Shown in pieces: positions 32,154 through 40,948 of a stretch of DNA of 64,000 bases. Each line of letters starts with the position of its first letter. Positions within the stretch are counted from its first letter, which is position 1. Under the pieces are notes generated by a model, which made no database searches, was not told the origin of the DNA, and saw nothing but the letters and a program-made list of their open reading frames with translations. The position numbers and the translations under genes are program-made. The DNA comes from Candidatus Binatia bacterium. GTDB taxonomy: Bacteria > Desulfobacterota > Binatia > UBA12015. Where the stretch lies: the NCBI GenBank assembly GCA_029243485.1, contig JAQWRY010000020.1:1-64000 (forward strand), read 5' to 3'.

Positions 32154-33419
32154 ATGAATCTCGAAGACATGGTCTTGGTCAGCGTCGACGACCACATCAT
32201 CGAACCCCCCACGGTCTTTCAGAATCACATGCCTCAGAAGTGGGCATCGCGCGCCCCGAAGCTCGTCTACGACGCCGCAGACAAGGTTCAGCGCTGGACG
32301 TGGGAGGAGGGGAGCACCCAGACTCCCTTCATCAACGCCGTGGTGACGCTGCCGGAAGAAGAGTGGGGGTTCGATCCGGGAACCCTCGCCGAGATGCGCC
32401 CCGCCTGCTGGGACGTCCACGAGCGCGTGCGCGACATGAACGCGAACGGCGTCTTGGCATCGATGTGCTTCCCGTCGTTCGCCGGCATGGGCGGTTGGTT
32501 CTTCGCTTCGGCGAAAGACCGGGCGCTCGCCACGGTCTGTCTGCGCGCCTACAACGACTGGCACATCGACGAATGGTGTCGAGCTGCGCCGGGAAGATTC
32601 ATCCCGCTGCCCATCTCGCCCCTTTGGGATCCAATGCTCGCGGCGGAGGAGGTCCGGCGCGTAGCCCGCAAAGGGGCGACCGCGATCACGTTCGCCGAGG
32701 ATCCGGAGGCCATGGGCTTCCCGAGCATTCACACTGGAGACTGGGATCCCTTCTTCGAGGCATGTGTCGATCACGGCGTGACGATCGCGATTCACATCGC
32801 CTCGTCGGCGACGGGCCCGCTGGGTCGACCTACGACGCCCGTCGACGTCACCGTGACCCTTCCGTGCTGGAACTCGCTGCCGTGTCTCGCGAACTTCTTG
32901 TGGTGCCGTTCCCTCCAGAAGTTCCCGGATCTGCGCATTGCGCTTTCGGAGGGCGGTACGTCCTGGATTCCCGGTTTTCTCGACCGAATGGAGCGCCACT
33001 TTGCGAGGCAGAAGTGGACGCGTGCCGACCTCGGGGGGCTCACTCCGACCGAGGTCTTCCGCCGGAACTTCCTCTCATGCTTCATCAGCGACCCTTCGGG
33101 GCTGCTGCTGCGTGATCGCATCGGGATCGACAACATCGCGTACGAGGTCGACTATCCCCATTCGGACTGTACGTTCCCCGGCTCCCCCGAAGAGCTGTGG
33201 GAGTGTTTGGAGGATGCCCAGTGCTCGGACGAGGAGATCGACAAGATCACCTACAGGAACGCGGCCCGGTGGTTGCGCTTCGATCCGTTCGCGCGTCTGC
33301 CTCGCGAATCTGCAACGGTGGGTGCGCTCCGAGCCGCGGGCGCTGATGTAGATCTCCGGACTCGCTCCCGTCGTGAGTACGCTGCAGCCTACGAGGAGAA
33401 GTATGGGCCAATCGGCTGA
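32154..33419 (+). CDS. Amidohydrolase-related (metal-dependent hydrolase) protein 2
   Basis: A 421-residue amidohydrolase-2 protein. VSVDDHIIEPP carries the Asp-x-His-like N-terminal metal motif, IHIASSATG the mid-barrel His, and YEVDYPHSDCTFPG the late Asp/His pair. The layout resembles amidohydrolase 1 but the sequences are well diverged. Start at 32154 has GGAG close upstream. It is first in an operon with a P450, a CoA transferase and a serine hydrolase; the P450 start lies inside its last codons. Substrate unknown; ring or C-C hydrolysis is possible by analogy. Confidence 0.87.
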   Translation: MNLEDMVLVSVDDHIIEPPTVFQNHMPQKWASRAPKLVYDAADKVQRWTWEEGSTQTPFINAVVTLPEEEWGFDPGTLAEMRPACWDVHERVRDMNANGVLASMCFPSFAGMGGWFFASAKDRALATVCLRAYNDWHIDEWCRAAPGRFIPLPISPLWDPMLAAEEVRRVARKGATAITFAEDPEAMGFPSIHTGDWDPFFEACVDHGVTIAIHIASSATGPLGRPTTPVDVTVTLPCWNSLPCLANFLWCRSLQKFPDLRIALSEGGTSWIPGFLDRMERHFARQKWTRADLGGLTPTEVFRRNFLSCFISDPSGLLLRDRIGIDNIAYEVDYPHSDCTFPGSPEELWECLEDAQCSDEEIDKITYRNAARWLRFDPFARLPRESATVGALRAAGADVDLRTRSRREYAAAYEEKYGPIG

Positions 33420-34599
33420 GAGGGTGCTCGAGTACAATCCGTTCTCGTACGACATCCACGACGATCCGTACCCGACGTATCGGCGCCTGCGCGACGAGGC
33501 GCCCGTCTATCACAATCCCGAGCTGGGCTTCTTCACTCTCTCGCGGTGGGACGACGTCTGGACCGCGACACGCGACTGGGAGACGTTCAGCTCGGCCCAG
33601 GGCGTCACCATCGAACACGGCAAGAGCCGCATTCCGATGATGATCCTCATGGACCCGCCCGATCACGCGCGGCTGCGAGGTCTCGTGAGTCGAGCCTTCA
33701 CGCCGAAGCGGATCGCGGACATGGAGCCCGCGATTCGGGAGCTGATGCATCAGTACGCGGACGCGGTTGGAAAGGCGGCCGAGTTCGACGCCGTCGAGGC
33801 GATCGCCAACCGCTTGCCGATGGATGCGATCAGCACGATGCTGGGCGTCCCCGAAGGACAGCGGGAGCGACTGCGAGACCTTGGAAACCGGATGTCGTTC
33901 CGGGAGCCCGGCAACCCGACGCCGCCCACGTCCGCGCGCGAAGCGAGTCGGGAGTTCGCAGCCGAGATTCCGCCTCTCATCGAGGCGCGGCGACGCGAGC
34001 CGCAAGACGACCTGATCTCCGCTCTCTTGGCCGCCGAGGTCGAGCGCGAGGACGGTCAGGCGGACCGCCTGACTCCGGAGGAACTCTTCGGCTTCGTGCA
34101 GCTCCTGAACTTTGCCGGCAACGAGACGACCGCCAAGCTGCTGTCGACCGCGCTCTACTGGCTGTGGCGCTATCCCGAACAGCGACAGATCCTGGCCGAC
34201 GAGCCGGCGATGATCGCGCCGGCGATCGAGGAGATGCTTCGCTACGACACGCCCTCGCAGTACCAGGGCCGTGTCGCGACGCGAGACGTGGAGCTGCACG
34301 GCGTGCGCATTCCCGAAGGTTCGCGCGTTCTACTTGTCACGGGAGCGGCGAATCGAGACGAGAGGCGGTTCGACGACCCGGATCGGTTGGACGTGCGACG
34401 GGATCTGTCGACGCACCTCTCGTTTGGATGGGGACATCATCTTTGTCTCGGCAAGTCCCTCGCGCGCTTGGAGCTGCGCGTTGCGCTCGAGGCGATACTC
34501 AGCCAGTGGCCGGAGTACGAGATCGAGATCGAGCGGGCGGAGCGCATCCACGGCGGCAACGTCCAGCGTGGATTCTCGAAGCTGCCCCTGCGCGTCTGA
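33403..34599 (+). CDS. Cytochrome P450
   Basis: A 398-residue soluble bacterial P450 that inserts oxygen into an unactivated C-H bond. The I-helix oxygen-activation motif is FAGNETT (237-243), the K-helix ExxR appears as EMLR, and the haem ligand is Cys348 in FGWGHHLCLGKSLAR. I chose the ATG at 33403, after GAGGAG, which overlaps the amidohydrolase gene by 17 bases. No ferredoxin or reductase gene is nearby, so redox partners must come from elsewhere. The sequence is of the general actinobacterial-type soluble class used on terpenoid, steroid and fatty-acid substrates; the exact subfamily is not readable by eye. Confidence 0.93.
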   Translation: MGQSAERVLEYNPFSYDIHDDPYPTYRRLRDEAPVYHNPELGFFTLSRWDDVWTATRDWETFSSAQGVTIEHGKSRIPMMILMDPPDHARLRGLVSRAFTPKRIADMEPAIRELMHQYADAVGKAAEFDAVEAIANRLPMDAISTMLGVPEGQRERLRDLGNRMSFREPGNPTPPTSAREASREFAAEIPPLIEARRREPQDDLISALLAAEVEREDGQADRLTPEELFGFVQLLNFAGNETTAKLLSTALYWLWRYPEQRQILADEPAMIAPAIEEMLRYDTPSQYQGRVATRDVELHGVRIPEGSRVLLVTGAANRDERRFDDPDRLDVRRDLSTHLSFGWGHHLCLGKSLARLELRVALEAILSQWPEYEIEIERAERIHGGNVQRGFSKLPLRV

Positions 34600-34623
34600 G
34601 CGGCCCGCTGAGGAGGGATGCCA

Positions 34624-35847
34624 ATGCGTAGTGTGATGAAGGGTGTTCGCGTTCTGGAGGTTGCCCAGTACACGTTCGTCCCGGCTGCCGGCGCCGTACT
34701 TGCGGATTGGGGCGCCGATGTCATCAAAGTCGAGCACGCCGAGACGGGTGACGCGCAGCGAGGCCTCCGACAGCTCGGGAGTGTCGAGATCGACGCAGAC
34801 CGGAATCCGCTGATGGAGCACGCGAACCGGGGGAAGCGCTCGATCGGTCTCGACCTTTCCCAACCGGGCGCGCGGGAGACGCTGTACCGCCTCGCCGAGC
34901 GGTCGGACGTCTTTCTCACGAACTTCCTGCCGTCCGCTCGAACGAAGCTGCGAATCGACCTCGAAGACATCCGCGCGGCCAACCCGGAGATCATCTACGT
35001 TCGCGGATCCGCGTATGGCAACGCCGGTCCCGAGCGGGACACCGGCGGCTACGACATGACCGCCTTTTGGTGCCGAGGCGGGAGCGCCGCGGGGGCGACT
35101 CCCGATGGCACGGACGGCATCGTCGGTCAGCCGGGCCCGGCCTACGGCGATTCAATCGGCGGCATGACGATCGCGGGCGGGATTGCCGGAGCGCTGTTCG
35201 CTCGCGAACGGACCGGCGAGACGAGTGTCGTCGACGTCTCCCTGCTCTCGACGGGTATGTGGGCGATGGGTTTGGCGGTCGATCTGACGCTTTCCACCGG
35301 GGAACGCTGGAAGGCGGCGCCGATCCGCCATCATGGCTCGGCTTCCAATCCACTCGTCGGTCTCTACCGGACGAGTGACGGAAGGACTCTGAGTTTGGCG
35401 ATGCTTCAGGCTCACAAGTACTGGCCCGACTTCTGCCGTCTGGCGGGACGGACGGAGCTTGAGATGGACCCGCGGTTCGATTCGGCGGAGGCGCTCTTCC
35501 GGAATGCCGGCGCGGCGTCGGAGATCGTTGCCGAGATCATCGGGGCGAGGCCCTTGTCCGACTGGAAGAGAATTCTCGCCGAGGGGGAAGGGCAGTGGGC
35601 GCCCGTCCAAGACACGGTGGAGCTCGCTGCCGACGGCCAAGCGCGCGAGAACGGCTACATCGTGCCCGTCGATGCCGACGACGGCGGTACGTACGAGCTC
35701 GTCGCGAGCCCCGTCCAGTTCGATGAACAGCCGCCGGCGGTGGAGCGGGCACCGGCCTTCGCCGAGCACACGGACGAGGTCCTCCTGGAGCTCGGCCTCG
35801 ATTGGCCCGAGATCCTCGAGCTGAAGGCGGCGGGCGCCGTCACGTAA
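34624..35847 (+). CDS. Family III CoA transferase (CaiB/BaiF)
   Basis: A 407-residue enzyme that moves CoA between carboxylic acids. The N-terminal VRVLEVAQYTFVPAAGAVLADWGADVIKVE motif region and the catalytic Asp144 in GGYDMTAFW are standard. The ATG at 34624 has GGAGGG seven bases upstream; the ATG at 34618 is too close to that site. In context it could activate a carboxylate made by the P450 or amidohydrolase steps, or racemise a 2-methyl-acyl-CoA, since alpha-methylacyl-CoA racemase belongs to the same family. It starts 24 bp after the P450 stop. Confidence 0.9.
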   Translation: MRSVMKGVRVLEVAQYTFVPAAGAVLADWGADVIKVEHAETGDAQRGLRQLGSVEIDADRNPLMEHANRGKRSIGLDLSQPGARETLYRLAERSDVFLTNFLPSARTKLRIDLEDIRAANPEIIYVRGSAYGNAGPERDTGGYDMTAFWCRGGSAAGATPDGTDGIVGQPGPAYGDSIGGMTIAGGIAGALFARERTGETSVVDVSLLSTGMWAMGLAVDLTLSTGERWKAAPIRHHGSASNPLVGLYRTSDGRTLSLAMLQAHKYWPDFCRLAGRTELEMDPRFDSAEALFRNAGAASEIVAEIIGARPLSDWKRILAEGEGQWAPVQDTVELAADGQARENGYIVPVDADDGGTYELVASPVQFDEQPPAVERAPAFAEHTDEVLLELGLDWPEILELKAAGAVT

Positions 35848-35856
35848 GGACACGCA

Positions 35857-37005
35857 ATGGTGATGGCAACCGTCGAGATCCATGGATCCTGCGCGCCCGG
35901 TTACGAGCCGGTTCGCGATGTCTTCCTCAGCCACTTCGAGCAGGGGCTCGAGGTTGGGGCGAGCGTCGCGGTAACGCGCGACGGCGCGTCCGTCGTCGAC
36001 CTCTGGGCGGGCGCTGCACGGCCGGACGGCACACCGTGGTCGCAGGACACGATCGTCAATGTCTACTCCACGACGAAGACGATGGCCGCGACGACCGTTC
36101 TCATGCTCGCCGATCGCGGCGAGATTGATCTCGATGCGCCGGTCGCTCGCTACTGGCCCGAGTTCGCGCAGAACGGCAAGGACGGCGTGTTGGTGCGGCA
36201 CGTGATGAGCCACAGCGCTGGTCTCTCCGGTTTCGATCCGCCACTTCGCTCTGTGGAGCAGCTCTACGACGGGGAGGCGATCTGCGATGCGCTTGCTCGC
36301 CAGGCGCCGTGGTGGGAACCGGGCACGGCGTCGGGATACCACGCGTTCACACAGGGGTTTCTCCAAGGGGAGATCGTGCGGCGCATCAGTGGGCGCACTC
36401 TTGGCAACTTCTTTCGCGAAGAAGTCGCCGAGCCCCTGGGCGCCGACTTCCACATTGGCCTCGACGAGCGCCACGACGCACGCGTGGCCGAGCTCGTGCC
36501 GCCCAAGGAGCCACTCGGAACGGACTCGGCCGACTCCGACTCGGTCGCGTCACGGACGCTTGCGAGCCTCAAGCTCGACGGCACCGAACCCCGCACCGCG
36601 GCGTGGCGACGGGCGGAGATCCCCGCTGGCGGTGGGCACGGGAACGCTCGGTCGGTTGCACGTGTTCTCTCCGCGTTGGCCTGCGGCGGGAGTGTCGACG
36701 GCGTCCGGCTCCTGTCGGAAGCAGGCGTCGAGAGAATCCTCGAGGAACAGACGCGCGGTGTCGACCTGGTCACGGGAGTCCCGCTCGTGTTCGGCATGGG
36801 CTTCGGCCTGAGCGATCCCTTGACCCCGATCAGCCCGAACGAGCGCGCCTTCTTCTGGGCGGGCTGGGGCGGCTCGATGGCGGTGGTCGATCTCGACCTC
36901 CGGACATCGGTCGCCTACGCGATGAACCGGATGGAGGGCGGACTCGCCGGCGGCGACCTCCGTGGTGGGGTCTTGGCGGCTACGGCGCTGGCGTGCACGC
37001 CCTGA
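35857..37005 (+). CDS. Beta-lactamase-fold serine hydrolase (esterase type)
   Basis: A 382-residue serine hydrolase of the class C beta-lactamase fold. Ser71 and Lys74 form the S-x-x-K motif (STTK), and the Tyr in GYHAFTQGF is the likely second catalytic motif. There is no signal peptide, and the family without one usually hydrolyses esters rather than beta-lactams. It starts 9 bp after the CoA transferase and converges with the SDR gene at 14 bp. It may cleave an ester or lactone in the pathway. Not evidence of antibiotic resistance. Confidence 0.87.
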   Translation: MVMATVEIHGSCAPGYEPVRDVFLSHFEQGLEVGASVAVTRDGASVVDLWAGAARPDGTPWSQDTIVNVYSTTKTMAATTVLMLADRGEIDLDAPVARYWPEFAQNGKDGVLVRHVMSHSAGLSGFDPPLRSVEQLYDGEAICDALARQAPWWEPGTASGYHAFTQGFLQGEIVRRISGRTLGNFFREEVAEPLGADFHIGLDERHDARVAELVPPKEPLGTDSADSDSVASRTLASLKLDGTEPRTAAWRRAEIPAGGGHGNARSVARVLSALACGGSVDGVRLLSEAGVERILEEQTRGVDLVTGVPLVFGMGFGLSDPLTPISPNERAFFWAGWGGSMAVVDLDLRTSVAYAMNRMEGGLAGGDLRGGVLAATALACTP

Positions 37006-37018
37006 TTCGCGAACAGAT

Positions 37019-37852
37019 CTACTTTCGGTACACGTCGTACTCCGAGCGGCCCTTCAGGAAGTTGTTGAGATGGATGTCGGCGAACATTCGGATTGCTCGC
37101 TTCTTGGTGATGAGCTTCTTCATTACCGTCTGACCGAATCGGTTCTTCCGTCCGGGGATCAGCTGCGGGCTCTTGCCCAACTCGGACAGGATCTCTCGAA
37201 CGACGTCACCGGGGTCCATTGCCTCGACCTCGGGGAAATCTTCGAGCGCGGTCGTTCGGGTCATGCCCAAGGGCGCCGAGATCGCATCGACCCCGTGGGG
37301 TTGGAGCTCGAACCAGAGACCTTCGCCGAGGACCGTCAGATAGGCTTTCGACGCGCCGTAGTGTGCGACGAAGGGCGCGCCTTGCCCGTCCGCGCCCGAC
37401 GAGATCAGGACGATCCCGCCTCTCTTTCGTTCCATCATGGGCTTGCCGAAGTGGTACGTGAGCTCGCACGCGGCCTTCACGTTGATGTTGATCAGGTCTC
37501 GGTGGAACTCGAGGCTTCCCTCATGGAACAGGTGCGGATGAACGATCTCGGGATCCGTCTCCATGGCGGCACTGCAGACCAGGAATCCGACTTCGAGGTC
37601 GCTCGTCGCGCTCTCGACGGTGGCCAGGATGTTCTCGTCGGTGAGATCCGCGTGGATCGTCCGGACCTCGACGCCATACTGGCTCTTCAGGTCCGTCGAC
37701 TGCTGCTGCAGGGCTTCCGGCAAACGGTCGACCGAGACGATGTTGAGGCCACGGCTCGCCAGCTCCGCACACCACGCCTTTCCGAGGCCGAGAGCGCCGC
37801 CCGTGACGACGGCCCACGGCCCGTACTTCTGTTGGAATGCCTGCGATCCCAT
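37019..37852 (-). CDS. Short-chain dehydrogenase/reductase (SDR)
   Basis: A 277-residue SDR. TGGALGLG (17-24) binds the nucleotide; Ser151/Ser152, Tyr165 and Lys169 (YGASK) form the active site. The usual NNAG is replaced by CSAA, a departure seen in more distant members. The C-terminal third is longer than classical SDRs and basic. It starts at an ATG after GGGGGAGAC, 11 bp after the crotonase gene, and is last in the six-gene minus-strand operon that begins at 44417. Likely oxidises a hydroxy-acyl or ring hydroxyl intermediate. Confidence 0.88.
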   Translation of the reverse strand: MGSQAFQQKYGPWAVVTGGALGLGKAWCAELASRGLNIVSVDRLPEALQQQSTDLKSQYGVEVRTIHADLTDENILATVESATSDLEVGFLVCSAAMETDPEIVHPHLFHEGSLEFHRDLININVKAACELTYHFGKPMMERKRGGIVLISSGADGQGAPFVAHYGASKAYLTVLGEGLWFELQPHGVDAISAPLGMTRTTALEDFPEVEAMDPGDVVREILSELGKSPQLIPGRKNRFGQTVMKKLITKKRAIRMFADIHLNNFLKGRSEYDVYRK

Positions 37853-37863
37853 GTCTCCCCCGT

Positions 37864-38697
37864 TTAGGCCTTCTCGTCCGTGTCGAGGGAGGCCTTCATG
37901 GTTCCGAGATTCTGGCCGGCGATCGAGTCGCCTTGGTGCGTGAGCTTCGAATGGGCATGGCAGAGGTGGTGCATTTCGAACACGGCCTGCATCGCCGTCC
38001 ATTGGCCCATCGTGTCGAGCGTGCGGTTCACCGCCTGCTTGGCCATCTTCAGCGCGAAGGGATCCATCTGGGAGATTCGGGCGGCGAGGTCGAGGGTGAA
38101 CTCGTCGAGCTTCTCGTTCGGCACGACGTGGTTCACCATCCCGAGTCGCCAGGCTTCCTGCGCGTCGATGAACTCGCCGGTAAAGAGCATCTCCTTGGCC
38201 TTGCGTGCGCCCAGCTCCCAGGTATGACCGTGGTACTCCACACCGCCGACGCCCATCCGCAGCACGGGGTCGCTGAACTGCGCGTCTTCGGCCGCGACCA
38301 TCAGGTCGCAGGGCCAACACAGCATCAGGCCGCCGCCGATGCACTTTCCTTGTACCGCTGCGATCGTGGGCTTCGGAATGTCGCGCCAGCGCCGTGAACG
38401 GCCGAAGTACATCTCTTGCTCGAGACCGTAGTGGGCGGCCACGCCCGGCGCGGGCGTGTACTCGGCTCGGAAGAGTGGCAGTGACTTAGGACTGATGTCG
38501 TGCCCAGCGGAGAAGTGCGGGCCATTCGCGCGCAGGACGATCACGCGAATCTCGTCGTCTCGGACGGCACGCTCATACGCCTCGTCGAGCTGGCGAAGCA
38601 GGGGAGGGTGCTGCGCGTTGCGCGCCTCCGGTCGGTCGAGGCTTACCACGGCAACGCGGCCCTCGGTCTCGTATTGGATGAAGCGCTCTTCGGACAT
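37864..38697 (-). CDS. Enoyl-CoA hydratase/isomerase (crotonase) family
   Basis: A 277-residue crotonase. LDRPEARNAQHPPLLRQLDE, HFSAGHDISPKSL and VQGKCIGGGLMLCWPCDLM are the signatures. The residue after GGG is Leu, not the catalytic Glu of hydratases. A His- and Met-rich C-terminal helix (FEMHHLCHAHSKL) is unusual. ATG at 38697 chosen for the GGGAGACCGC upstream. It follows the double ACAD gene, 31 bp away, so it presumably acts on that enzyme's product. Confidence 0.88.
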   Translation of the reverse strand: MSEERFIQYETEGRVAVVSLDRPEARNAQHPPLLRQLDEAYERAVRDDEIRVIVLRANGPHFSAGHDISPKSLPLFRAEYTPAPGVAAHYGLEQEMYFGRSRRWRDIPKPTIAAVQGKCIGGGLMLCWPCDLMVAAEDAQFSDPVLRMGVGGVEYHGHTWELGARKAKEMLFTGEFIDAQEAWRLGMVNHVVPNEKLDEFTLDLAARISQMDPFALKMAKQAVNRTLDTMGQWTAMQAVFEMHHLCHAHSKLTHQGDSIAGQNLGTMKASLDTDEKA

Positions 38698-38728
38698 CTT
38701 GCGGTCTCCCTTCGTAGGGTTGAGTTGG

Positions 38729-40948
38729 CTAGCTTCGGCTGCGCGGCATCCCGAGAGCCGTCTGGGCGATGATGCTTCGCATGATCTCACTCGTGCCGCC
38801 GTAGATCGAGGTGGCGGTCGAGAGCCGGTAGGCGTACTCGATCTCGCCGCCGCTCATCGCCCCCGCGGCATGACCGGACATTAGGGACTCGGGGGCGGCC
38901 AGGTCGAGCAAGGCGGAAGCATCCGCGATGAACGTTTCGGCCCCGAACAACTTCACCATCGGGCCGATACCCGGCATGCTGCCGTGTCCCATGCCGGCCC
39001 ACAGGCTGGCGAGGCCCAGCGTGCGGAGAACCTCGATGTGCATTGCGGAGCGGGCGAGGCGTGCCTGCACCCGCGGGTCGTCGGCGGGGCGCCTTCCGTT
39101 GCGTTCGGTTCTGGCCCAGTCGAGGGCTGCGTGGAGCAGTTTCTCGTGCACGTGCAGGAACCCGGTCGAGCCACCGCCGCCGTGCTCCAGATTCAGGGCG
39201 TAGCCCATGACTTGCCAGCCCTCGTTCACGTTGCCGATGCGGTATCGGTCGGGGATTCGAACACCATCGTAGTACGTGGCGTTGGTTCGCTCGTCCGAGA
39301 GGGTATGGATGGGTTGGATGTCGATCCCGGGCGTGTTGATCGGCAGGAGGAACATCGTGAGGCCGCGATGTTTGGCCGCGTCCGGGTCGGTGCGCGTCAG
39401 GAGAAGGATGTACTGGCCCAGATTCGCGCCGCTCGTGAACGTCTTCTGGCCGCTGATCACCCACTCGTCGCCGTCGCGGATCGCTCGCGTGGCCGCGGCG
39501 GCCACGTCCGATCCGGAGCTTGGCTCGGTGTAGCCCAAGCAGCAGATCGCCTTGCCCTGCGCGATGCGTGGGAGCACTTCATCTTTCAGATCGTCGCTGC
39601 CGAAGTGCATCAACGTCTCTCCGACGATGCGTGTCGTCGCAGACGCCTGCAATGGCCAGCCGAGGCGCTCCATTTCTTCGGCCAGCGCGCGGGCCTCCAG
39701 GGGCGAACAGCCCTGGCCGCCGTACTCCGCGGGCCAGTTCGGGAAGAGGAACCCTGTGCGGGCGAGGGCGCTCTGAAAGTCGAAGTCGCACGCCTCCCAA
39801 CCCATGCGGCTCCGGCTTCGGAGCTCGGCAGTGAACAGGGGTTCGAGGGCGGCGCGAGCACGTGTGCGAAACGCCTCGGCTTCCTGCCCCAGCGAGAAGT
39901 CCACTGTCATTTCGCCGGGCTCCGGTAGGCCGCATGCGGCCTTTCCCTCGCGGCGCACGAAGGCGCGGACGAGTTCCTCCTCCGGATCGCCGGCAACGAG
40001 GCCCCACGCCTTGGCCCGGCGATGGTAGAGCTGGATGTCGTACTCGAGGGAAAGGCCGTAGCCGCCGTGGACGTGTAATGCTCGAGCGACGACATTCGTC
40101 GCGGCCTCGGTACTCCAGGTGTACGCCATCGAGATCAAGGCGGCGGCGTCTTCGCGCCGTCGACTCAGGGCCCACGCCGCGTACTGCACGAGCAGGCGTC
40201 CCCCCTCGACCGCCGTCACCGCGTCGGCGAGCGGGTGCGCAACACCCTGGAAGGTCGCGATGGGCCGGTCGAACTGGACTCGCTCGGTCGCGTAGGCGGC
40301 GCCGATCTCGAGGGCGCGGCGAGCCAGCCCGAGCAAGGCTGCGGCCGTAAGCAGCTTCCACTCCTCGACGGCCGCCCCATGCGCCTGTTTCGCGCGATCG
40401 TCCTGCGCGAGAACCGTGCGTGACACATCGAGACGGCATTTCGCGAGCGGTGTCGCGCCGAGATTCGGCAGCGCGGTTCGCGTGTCGTGCTCGACGAGTA
40501 CGAGCGCGTCCTCGTGGAGGCCGACGATTTGCTGCGCGGCCGCTCCGCCAGGCACCCACTGCGCTTCCTTTCCCGACGTGGGGCGCAAGGCGAGGACGCC
40601 GACGTCCTCACCTCCGAGGAGGCGATCGAGCGCGCTCTGTGCCGCCGGCGTGCCAACGGCAGCGAGCGCACGGGCCGTGACCATGGCCTCGATGAGCGGA
40701 GCGGATGCGAGCCATCGTCCGAGCTGCTCCGCGATCACGATCGCGTCGAGGAGGCTGGCGCCGGTACCCCCGTTGTCCGTCGGGACGCGCGTGCCGACGG
40801 CGCCCATCTGCGCCAATGTCGTCCAGAGCGCGGGGTCGAAGCCGTCGGGCTCGGCCGCGCGGACGCGCGCGGGGCTCGACTCGACCGAGAGCATCTCGGC
40901 GAAGGTGTCGCGCAGCAGCTCTTGCTGCGGACTCAGGCCGAGCTTCAC
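38729..40948 (-). CDS. Double-domain acyl-CoA dehydrogenase (FadE34-like fusion) 1
   Basis: A 739-residue flavoenzyme made of two complete acyl-CoA dehydrogenase domains in one chain (about 1-345 and 350-735). The first has SPQQELLRDTFAEML and HVHGGYGLSLEYDIQLYHRR; the second has FPNWPAEYGGQG, CLGYTEPSSGSDVA, WVISGQKTFTS and TSIYGGTSEIMRSI. Steroid-degrading bacteria use alpha2beta2 ACADs, and M. tuberculosis FadE34 is a natural fusion of this kind acting on steroid side-chain CoA esters, so a bulky cyclic acyl-CoA is the best guess. The start is a GTG overlapping the ligase stop as GTGA. A second such fusion is at 45974-48094. Confidence 0.9.
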   Translation of the reverse strand: MKLGLSPQQELLRDTFAEMLSVESSPARVRAAEPDGFDPALWTTLAQMGAVGTRVPTDNGGTGASLLDAIVIAEQLGRWLASAPLIEAMVTARALAAVGTPAAQSALDRLLGGEDVGVLALRPTSGKEAQWVPGGAAAQQIVGLHEDALVLVEHDTRTALPNLGATPLAKCRLDVSRTVLAQDDRAKQAHGAAVEEWKLLTAAALLGLARRALEIGAAYATERVQFDRPIATFQGVAHPLADAVTAVEGGRLLVQYAAWALSRRREDAAALISMAYTWSTEAATNVVARALHVHGGYGLSLEYDIQLYHRRAKAWGLVAGDPEEELVRAFVRREGKAACGLPEPGEMTVDFSLGQEAEAFRTRARAALEPLFTAELRSRSRMGWEACDFDFQSALARTGFLFPNWPAEYGGQGCSPLEARALAEEMERLGWPLQASATTRIVGETLMHFGSDDLKDEVLPRIAQGKAICCLGYTEPSSGSDVAAAATRAIRDGDEWVISGQKTFTSGANLGQYILLLTRTDPDAAKHRGLTMFLLPINTPGIDIQPIHTLSDERTNATYYDGVRIPDRYRIGNVNEGWQVMGYALNLEHGGGGSTGFLHVHEKLLHAALDWARTERNGRRPADDPRVQARLARSAMHIEVLRTLGLASLWAGMGHGSMPGIGPMVKLFGAETFIADASALLDLAAPESLMSGHAAGAMSGGEIEYAYRLSTATSIYGGTSEIMRSIIAQTALGMPRSRS

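Noticed and set aside
35857-37005. Antibiotic-resistance beta-lactamase
   Set aside because: The fold matches class C beta-lactamases, but there is no signal peptide and the gene sits in a catabolic operon, which fits the esterase branch.
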